Source: Adiantum capillus-veneris (Eukaryota > Streptophyta > Polypodiopsida > Polypodiales > Pteridaceae). Taken from it: a stretch of DNA of 64,000 bases. Numbering within the stretch: position 1 is the first letter of the stretch; each line of letters begins with the position of its first letter. The notes under the pieces are model-generated. The model worked only from the letters and a program-made list of their open reading frames with translations, was not told the origin of the DNA and searched no databases. Positions 56,761-64,000 of this stretch are shown in pieces. The stretch lies in NCBI GenBank assembly GCA_014529385.2, contig CM043962.1, positions 87,148,680 through 87,212,679 of the forward strand. The letters run 5' to 3'. The position numbers were made by a program, and so were the translations under genes.

Positions 56761-58166
56761 CTATGACCTTGCCACACATTCAGCTGGTATCCTCTGCTGG
56801 CAGGTGGAAGCTCTACATTTGGTCCCCAGGGAGCATGCATCAACAAAGCATATTAGGTGATAGGTATGCTCACATGGAATTTTGACCATTGCACTGATTT
56901 TGTGTACTTCTAGTGGTAGACCACAGTTAGTACACACGTTGCTTGCTGTCCCATCGTGTACCCCTCCTATACACTCTGTAAAAGTGTCCATAGCTATCTT
57001 GCATAGGGCAGTGGGGATGAAGGAGCCTTGTATCATCCTACTTATCTACATGAGCAGTTGCAATTCACTATCGCAGGCGTGCACTTTTGCTTCTTGCACC
57101 TCCACATTAATCTACAAACCAATCAAAACAGAGGCAGGGTAAGTACATAGGATAGTTGTGCACATATTCAAAACATAAGGTTCAATCACAAAAACCATCG
57201 GCACTTACATGAAGACATGTTATGTCAATATCAACAGCAGTGGGGGTGTTCTCACTGTGAGGAAACCCCAAACCATCCAGTGTCTCCTTCAGTGTCTCGA
57301 TCTTTACCTTGAGCTCTATTTCTCTCCTTGCATCCACACTGTTAGTGAGGCCTAAACACCACAATTCATTCTCAACATCATAAAGCTTATGTCTCCTAGC
57401 AAGTACTACAGGGTTGACCATATCATGGCTTGCTTCCAGAACCCTTGCATCTTCAAGCTCTTGACCCGCACTCTTGAGTTGCTTTTTAGCATCCTGCTGT
57501 CAATTTCTGAGATGGTCATTTGCACTCATGATGTGTTGCAAATCAGAGAGCCCAAAATATGACAGGATTGTTGTCACTTTGTGAGAGCTATTAATAGAGA
57601 GGGGTGTTGCCCTGGCAACAAAAACAGCGTTCGGAGCTACTTGGCCAACGCAATCTTCCTTTGTTTTCGCGGAGCCCTCCTCTGTTTTTTGACTTGAGGG
57701 GTGGGTATTACGCACCCTCCACTTTTCAACATGGGCATCGTAGTATCCTTTTTCTTGAAGGTCCTGCGAATGCTGGATAGAAAACTCAGCCCAATTGAAC
57801 TGCATGACTAAGCCACTTGCAATTTCCACTGGACTGAAATTGTTTTACAAAACCCTTCGCAAAAGCCGAATTAATTTCCACGTTGGTGGGGGCCTTCTGG
57901 TACACCCTGTAGTGCAGCTGAAGTACTTGGTCGTACATGTCACTACGAATGCTACTGCGTTTGAAGCAATATTTGTTGCAATCCTTTGCCTCTATGAATA
58001 CACTGAACCACTCCAAATCTGTAATCTGCTCCCACTTCACCAATTTGGGGTCAACACCATCCATGAAGAGGCCATGGGCAACATTAAACTCTTCTATTGT
58101 TACACAAAACTTTTCCTGTAGTGGGATGTTTAGCTTGGGAGCTTTCCATTGGCCAGCACACCACAC
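56761..58166 (-). pseudogene. Multi-exon gene with RING-like C terminus, broken
   Basis: The minus strand from 58166 reads WCAGQWKAPKLNIPLQEKF..., FMDGVDPKLVKWEQITDLEW and MYDQVLQLHYRVYQK. A frameshift near 57826 moves to the frame with MQFNWAEFSIQHSQDLQEKG. After an in-frame TGA (about 57497) comes a coiled coil (KKQLKSAGQELEDARVLEA, then EIELKVKIETLKETLDGL). An intron at 57208-57112 (CAT|GTAAGT...TTTGTAG|ATT, 97 nt, phase 0) joins an exon with one TAG (about 57046). That exon ends in CTNCGLPLEV..., PCEHTYHLIC and more Cys, a C-x2-C...C-x-H-x2-H-x2-C pattern like RING-H2. The role could be ubiquitin ligation (inference). Two stops and a shift suggest a pseudogene. Confidence 0.45.
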
Positions 58167-58513
58167 ATGATTTTAAGATTAAAACCTTACAGAACCCCAC
58201 TAGAATAGGGCTGTCAAGTAATTTCTACACATGCAATTGGGCGGGCTCTCCTTAGATGCAATCTAAGCATGCACCTTGAATGCCTAAGGCAATGCACAAG
58301 CACCTGATCAGTGTGAGAGAATCCACAACTAGATTGCAGCCAGGGGCTACTACAAAAACAAGCATATAAGCTGAATGCATAGTCCTCTGTGTTGATTGCA
58401 GCATATGCTTAGGAACACAATTTTCTCATGGGTGACAGATTACTAGTCGGGGCATGCTGGAGAAATGTTTCATGCTTTGCTTGATTTACCACTTCCAAAT
58501 GTGCCCCCCTCAT

Positions 58514-58518
<5 letters not shown>

Positions 58519-58580
<62 letters not shown>
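58519..58580. repeat. (AG)n microsatellite
   Basis: About 62 bp. Confidence 0.97.
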
Positions 58581-58583
<3 letters not shown>

Positions 58584-58589
58584 TTGAGT

Positions 58590-58915
58590 CCTGCTTCCCC
58601 TTCCCTGCATGCATGTACTTTGACATTGGGGATCCTTGGGAATTAGAAGCATTCATTTTTTTGTAGGGCGGAGGAGAAGCAACAGAATCTTTGCCCCTTG
58701 ACTTCCTTCTCGGTGGAGTACTGTCAAGATTGTTGTCGGAGGTGGCTGGCTCTAGTGGTGATCTATCCTCTACTTGGGCTGACTGTTGCCCTCTGACTGC
58801 AGACCTGCTTGCAGCTCACAATCACTTTCCTCCCTCTCTCCGACCTGTGGCCCCTGCGTTGTGCTTCCCTCCATGCTTCATGACTACACCACTACCTCAA
58901 TGTAACGATTGAGCT
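58590..58915 (-). CDS. Possible upstream exon, Ser/Pro/Lys-rich
   Basis: One minus frame reads EDRSPLEPATSDNNLDSTPP, RRKSRGKDSVASPPPYKKMN without stops for about 70 codons and runs into the (CT)n side. The composition is that of a disordered nuclear protein. It may belong to the gene at 58166-56761. Low certainty. Confidence 0.25.
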
Positions 58916-59241
58916 TAACTGTTAGAGATTTTAAAAATATTACGATTCATTTTTTCGAAGTCCAAGTATTACACTTTGTATAGTTCATGATGGTGGCCCA
59001 CACACATGAAAAAACATGACTGTCCTATCCATGTGTTCTGCTTACAAGATGTACTTGTTGGCATATGTTAACTAGCACAAAAAGCACGACAAGTTAACAT
59101 ACTTTCACCCTGCTATCTTCTGCCTCATTCTCCCCTCACCCCTCTCTCACTCCCCCCCTCCCCCTCCTTGAGTTTTGTCTCTATGGTCAAAACATTAGTT
59201 GCATTATGTCTCCTAGCTCACATGAAGTTATGAAGTTTAGT

Positions 59242-59246
<5 letters not shown>

Positions 59247-59308
<62 letters not shown>
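59247..59308. repeat. (CT)n microsatellite
   Basis: About 62 bp. Two more tracts follow at 59501-59591 (interrupted) and 59703-59760. Confidence 0.97.
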
Positions 59309-59312
<4 letters not shown>

Positions 59313-59525
59313 CCCTCTGTTTTTCATTGATGGTGAAATCTTTTGTGAGATGCTTCTCTTGACTCTCTGAAGTCAAAGTGCTTGGTCTCCCCCCCTCTCC
59401 CTCTCACTCTCTTTCCTTCAACCCATATTTTTTATCCACCTAGCCAATCCTTAGTGAGGATGCTTCTCCACACTCCTCCTACCTGAGTTAGCAAGGTTCC
59501 TCTCTCTCTCTCTCTCTCTCTTCTC

Positions 59526-59596
<71 letters not shown>

Positions 59597-59695
59597 GATC
59601 GTAGACCGTCGTTCACAAGGGGTCAATGATCTAGTTTTGAAATGGTTGGGTTTTATCCACATGGATGAACCTTAAGGTCTTGGAAAAGTAAGGTT

Positions 59696-59764
<69 letters not shown>

Positions 59765-59817
59765 GTGGCTCTGTCAAGTGTGGTAAAAGACCCGAGCATG
59801 TAGCCTCCAATCATGAT

Positions 59818-60132
59818 GTGAATCATTTGTACCTACGTCTAGACTTCAAACGAGCATTTATATATGCTACGATGGTGGACCAAATGTTAAGCATGACAGA
59901 GCATCAAGAGAGCCCAACATTAGAATGCAAGTGGAAAGTTTTCAAAGAAGTAATTTTCTCTTGTGCGAAGGAATGCTTTTTGGTGAAACACATGTCTTGC
60001 AAAAGATCTAAGAAGGGTAGCACCAAGAAGAAATGGTTCGACATGGAATGTAGTCAAGCCCGAAAACACTTGCTAAGGTTGTATGCAAGCAAAGACAATG
60101 AAGGTTACTTGGAACGTTCACACACATACAAA
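59818..60132 (+). pseudogene. LINE ORF2 fragment before RT
   Basis: Reads NHLYLRLDFKRAFIYATMVD, KWKVFKEVIFSCAKECF and KKKWFDMECSQARKHLLRLY, the linker seen after the endonuclease in LINE ORF2 (W.D.EC..a...r). It is cut at HTYK by the insertion and resumes at 61732 with ALVRKNRRRWEVKKQLLLAQ in the same sense. Confidence 0.65.
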
Positions 60133-61731
60133 TGTAAGATCCCCAACCCGCCAGTACCAAGATCGGGATGGGATCCTTGACAGGTCTCTAGGTTTGATAA
60201 AAATCAGAGTCTCTAAACAAGAAAAATCCAAGGAATAGACCTTTACCATTGACAATGGCTTGGGTCTATAGCCTTAGAAGAAGACCTAGTCCTGTCTCGC
60301 AGTGAAAATGGGACAACGTATTAAAAGTCCCAAAAAACTATTTCGGCCCTATAACTTCCACAAATTGGCTAAGGTATCCTAAACCAACGCTTTTTTCCCC
60401 CTAACATATGTGAGGGCACAGCCGCTGGTAGATCCCTCTTCCAAGTGAAGAAGTTTTCTAAACATTTTAGTGCGCAAGGATGGATAGTTACCTGACTAAT
60501 CAGGTCCACCCGTCTTTGATTGACAACCTTAGTCAACCCCCACTTACCACCCCGCACTCACACATGATTCATTTAATTTCTAATTACTATCACATTGTTT
60601 TAACATTTAAAATAATGGTTTCTTTTAACTTTTTGTCACAGTAATTCTTTGAAGACAGCATTAAAAGCATTCTTTTAGCAAACAGACATCTTTAAACTTA
60701 AGACAGGGTACTGTCAATCAAAACATTGTCCATAATATCAAAGGTTTAATTGAATAATCTATTTTCTTCCTTACCAAAAAATAAATTTTTTTGGAGTAAG
60801 TAGGTATCCTTGATAGTTAATTGGATGAGATATTCCTCCTGTAACTTCCTTATACTGTACGTAATTTCCCATAATTACCATTTAATTAGGGAAGCTATTT
60901 CATTAGGTTTCTCCTTAGTCTATATTCCATGAATATTTTATATTTAACCTTAGTAAATTATAATTCCTATCGGCTAATGGATTACTCACCCTAATTGTTA
61001 TTTGATATGTTCTATCTTTAGGAATTTTCTTTATAACCTTTCCCTCCTATACTTATGTCTAATTTAGGCAAAATTTTGCCGATAGTAATGTTTTGCTGAT
61101 ATTATGGACAATGTTTTGATTGACAGTACCCTGTCTTAAGTTTAAAGATGTATGTTTGCTAAAAGAATGCTTTTAGTGCTGTCTTCAAGGAATTATTGCG
61201 ACGAAAAGTTAAAAGAAACCATTATTCTAAATGTTAAAACAAGGTGATAGTAATTAGAAAATAAATGAATCATGTGTGAGTACGGGGTGGTAAGTGGGGG
61301 TTGACTAAGGTTGTCAATCAAGGACGGGTGGACCTCATTCAATCAAGGACGGGTGGACCTGATTAGTCAGGTAACTATCCATCCCTGCACACTAAAACGT
61401 TTAGAAAACTTCTTCACTTGGAAGAGGGATCTACTAGCGGCTGTGCCCTCACATATGTTAGGGGGGGAAAAAGCGTTGGTTTAGGATACCTTAGACGAAT
61501 TTGTGGAAGTTATAGGGCCGAAATAGTTTTTTTGGACTTTTAATACGTTGTCCCATTTTCGTTGCGAGACAGGACTAGGTTTTCTTCTAAGGCTATAGAC
61601 CCAAGCCATTGTCAATGGTAAAGGTCTATTCCTTGGATTTTTATTGTTTAGAGACTCTAATTTTTATCAGACCTAGAGACCTGTCAAGGATCCCATCCCG
61701 ATCTTGGTATTGGCAGGTTGGGAATCTTACA
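60133..61731. mobile_element. Inverted-LTR palindromic insertion, 1599 bp, TSD ACAAA
   Basis: The left arm 60133-~60741 and the reverse complement of ~61097-61731 are about 95% identical. They start TGTAAGAT and surround a ~355-bp AT-rich centre. ACAAA flanks both ends (60128-60132 and 61732-61736). The arms share the GACTAATCAGGTCCACCC ... CTAATTACTATCAC block with the chromovirus LTRs at 19299 and 51235. In those, the TGTAAG/TGTGAG end is the U5 end next to the PBS. Both outward ends here are therefore U5-type. The right arm has a 25-bp internal duplication (CAATCAAGGACGGGTGGACC, twice near 61320-61360). Confidence 0.88.
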
Positions 61732-63470
61732 ACAAAGCACTTGTTCGAAAAAACAGGAGAAGGTGGGAAGTCAAAAAACAACTTCTTTTAGCGCAAGAGA
61801 AAGCACATGCATGTGGCAAGTTTTGGCAAAATCTATAAGGCAAGTGTGTTGAGAGCTTTGGTGACTTGACTCTTGAGGATATGTATACCCATTGCAAGAA
61901 CCAAAACCCAATGTTGATAAGATGGAGCGTTGTAGCTCCCTTTCGTTTATGCCTCCCTTCTTTACCATTGAAGATGTATGTTGCGCGCTTGGGAAACTTG
62001 ATACTCGCAAGGCAGGGGACCTTCAAGGTGTCAAGCTGAAATGATTAAATGGACAAGCAAGAAAACATGATATTGGATATGCGATATGTTTAACCTTGCA
62101 CTTTAGCATGGCATGCCTCATGATCGGAGTGAAAATTGGATCAAACCTTTGCACAAAGGAGGAGATGTAAACAATGTGAACAACTATCGCACTATAATGG
62201 TTGGTTCTTTGATGGCAAAGTTACTTGGATGTATCATGGAGATGAAGATAAGTGAACGGGCTGAAAAAAACGGCAAACGTGCGCTAGGCTAAGCAGGTTT
62301 TCAAAAGCATCATAGCACTCTTGATCACCTTGTCACTCTTCGCGTTCTTATGGAAGCGTCTCGATTGAAAGGAAAAAAGTTGTATTGTTGCTTTGTGCAT
62401 TTCAAGAAAGCTTTTGACGTGGTATCACGAGGAAATCTTTGGAGACGTGTGCAAAGCCTTCAAGTGCCTAGAGAATTTATGCATTTGGTCTTCCGTATCT
62501 ACCAAAAAGTGATATGCCAACTACGTATGGGAGATGGAATTTCAGAATTTTTTGCAAGCACCATTGGTGTCAAACAAGGATGCCCACTTTCCCAACCCTC
62601 TTTGGGCTACTATTTGATAAATTAGAATACATGGTTCTTGATTTTATGCAGCAAGAAGACATGGAAGAGGTTAAGATCAGAAATGCGGTGATCATGCTTT
62701 TGCTTTATGCCGATGATGTAGTGCTCTTGGCACATACCTTAGAAGATGCACAAAAACTTATGAGTGTCTTGGAACGCTTTTGCCTACTTAGCGGGCTGAT
62801 CGTGAATGGATCCAAAACCAAGGTTATGCTTGTAAAGACCCTCAATGATGAAAATCCATGCATTGTATACAACAATGAGAAACTTGAAGTGGTAGATAGC
62901 TTCAAGTACCTTGGCCTTGAGGTTCCATCCAATCATAGATGGAAGGATTGCGCAATGCGTCACTTGGAAGCTGGAAAGAGGGCTTATTATGCATTTGAGA
63001 ACATGCGCAATGCTGGAGAGATCAAGTGTTGGGCTCTCAAAAAGTACCTCTTTGACACATTGGTGACACCGATGCTTCTTTATGGAATGGAGGTGTGGGG
63101 TGGTAGCATCGGGAAGTCTACTTGGAAAGAGTTTGAGAATGTTCAAAAGCGTTTTCTCACCAACTTTCTCCAAGTCAAGATACAAACACCCTACATGCTC
63201 TTACTTCTTGAGTCCGGATCGCTTCCCATTGAGGTCTTGGGCATGGAAAGGGTTGTGGAGTACATGTTTAAGACACAACGTAGCCCTTTGTATCGACTTC
63301 CTAGAATCGCATATGAAGCAAGTCAAAAGGTCCAAAAGACATGCAAGAGCAAAATACTAAGTTCGGGGTGGATGCTTGACATCAAGAAATGGTTTGGAAG
63401 ATGGGATGCATGTCACTTGGTCAAGGATGCGTCGATTGTTGGGGCCTTGGGCTATGGAGGCATGCTGTGG
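61732..63470 (+). pseudogene. LINE ORF2 reverse transcriptase
   Basis: Three segments. 61732-62040 has several stops. 62041-62625 has NNYRTIMVGSLMAKLLG, VHFKKAFDVVSRGNLW and GVKQGCPLS. After a one-base frameshift at about 62595, 62600-63470 has TLFGLLFDKLEYMV, the RT active site LLLYADDVVLLAHT, GLIVNGSKTKVM and MEVWGGSIGKSTW. The order (AFD ... GVxQGCPLSP ... YADD ... N..KT) is that of non-LTR RTs. The last frame is open for 350 codons but ends inside the adjacent LTR. Clade not assigned. Confidence 0.85.
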
Positions 63471-63700
63471 TGCAACAGTCGAGAAAGAGAGAGAGAGAGA
63501 GAGACAGTTCAACACATAGCAAAAAAGAACACGCTACTACTTTATTACATTAATATGTCTTTACATATATAGATTTTGTGAAGTGATATCAACCATTCCT
63601 TTTACTCATGCAATCTCCACTAAGGACTAATGTTACATGCATGCTATAGGAGTAATTCCCGTGAGCTAGACACCGGACAAGTGGGCTTGCATACCCAACA
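63471..63700 (-). repeat. Copia-type 3' LTR (230 bp), element runs off window
   Basis: Plus orientation starts TGCAACAGTCGAG and ends ATACCCAACA, followed by ACCCCCCCCTCAAG, i.e. PPT CTTGAGGGGGGGGT on the minus strand. The junction has the same design as 10229/10230. It holds a short (AG)n tract (63482-63503). Confidence 0.65.
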
Positions 63701-64000
63701 ACCCCCCCCTCAAGCCCAAACCATTGACAATAGACTTGAGACAGACCATGGCAGAGTTCATTCACTTGAAACCATGAGTAGAAGTCCCCCCCTTGACAAT
63801 AACATAGGTGTGTGTGTGTGTGTACTTCCCTCAAACAACTATCAACGTGAGACATACCAGAACTCGAACAAACAACAAGAGTGGTCTTACCATTTTATTT
63901 TATGGCAGTGTCTATAACCCATACAATTACTGAGAAATAGCTGACATAATGGAAACATAAAGACAGACTAAAGAAAAACAAACTACAGGACATCAATGTC
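63701..64000 (-). mobile_element. Internal 3' end of the copia-type element, partial
   Basis: Starts at the PPT (63701-63715). No coding sequence is visible before the window ends; a (GT)n tract lies at 63809-63823. Confidence 0.5.

Larger units (their letters stand above)
59770..63470 (+). mobile_element. Decayed LINE (non-LTR retrotransposon), interrupted
   Basis: The 5' side directly follows a (CT)n tract. Parts: 59770-60132 (region between endonuclease and RT), insertion 60133-61731, then 61732-63470 (RT and C terminus). It ends abruptly at the copia-type LTR at 63471. The endonuclease start is missing. Confidence 0.8.

Noticed and set aside
60133-61731. Ordinary DNA transposon with terminal inverted repeats
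   Set aside because: The arms match LTR U5 ends of local chromovirus-like elements and the TSD is 5 bp, so an LTR origin is preferred; not fully excluded.

Overview
The window is repeat-rich nuclear DNA of a land plant. It has plant-type LTR retrotransposons of several lineages nested in one another, a LINE, GT-AG introns of about 90-100 nt, and many very long (CT)n/(AG)n tracts. The tracts and the retroelement mix fit a fern-like large genome (inference, not proven). No rRNA, tRNA or CRISPR array was seen, and no gene can be called an intact host gene.

Layout. 1-2001 (-): a partial FCP1/NIF-type phosphatase domain and a second, multi-exon gene with a Lys/Glu-rich tail, separated by AT-rich tandem repeats. 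2440-5900 (+): a decayed Ty3/gypsy element whose promoter side is packed with heat-shock-element-like TTCnnGAA motifs ahead of a TATA box. 5900-9840: decayed retroelement DNA encoding coiled-coil fragments. 10038-15799 (-): a complete Ty1/copia element with 192-bp LTRs, TSD TGATA and a tRNA-iMet-type PBS; its ORF is broken. 17262-18353 (-): a transposase-like pseudogene. 19299-26626 (-): a decayed chromovirus with one 2.9-kb LTR and one truncated LTR. 27085-28979 (-): a second gypsy remnant. 29640-31500 (-): an unrecognised decayed gene.

33979-46412 (+) is the centrepiece, a young 12.4-kb Ty3/gypsy element of Tat type (dual RNase H). Its gag-pol is open over 1643 codons, with a frameshift only near the integrase C terminus. 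It carries four extra ORFs before gag: a duplicated 70-codon pair, and a duplicated 150-codon pair with F-box-like starts. The second pair has no ATG of its own, but the LTR holds a 17-nt coding exon (ATG...GTAAGT) whose phase matches acceptors before both ORFs. The two chromovirus LTRs (19.3 kb and 51.2 kb) independently hold start exons (MAPKR...) ending at phase-0 donors, and a phase-0 acceptor lies before the chromovirus gag. LTR-borne initiator exons thus recur in different elements here.

The 12.4-kb element split a transposase-like pseudogene (33445-33948 joined to 46413-46832, minus strand). 47.7-49.5 kb holds two minisatellites. At 49.5-49.9 kb is an LTR end with a TGGCGCC-type PBS. 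51221 onward is the 5' LTR of another chromovirus-like element. 55.26-56.69 kb is an array of the palindrome TATGCTAATTAGCATA. 56.76-58.9 kb (-) is a broken multi-exon gene with a RING-like end. 59.77-63.47 kb (+) is a decayed LINE interrupted at 60133-61731 by an unusual insertion: two LTR ends in inverted orientation, both outward ends U5-type, with TSD ACAAA. At 63471 a copia-type element begins and runs off the window.
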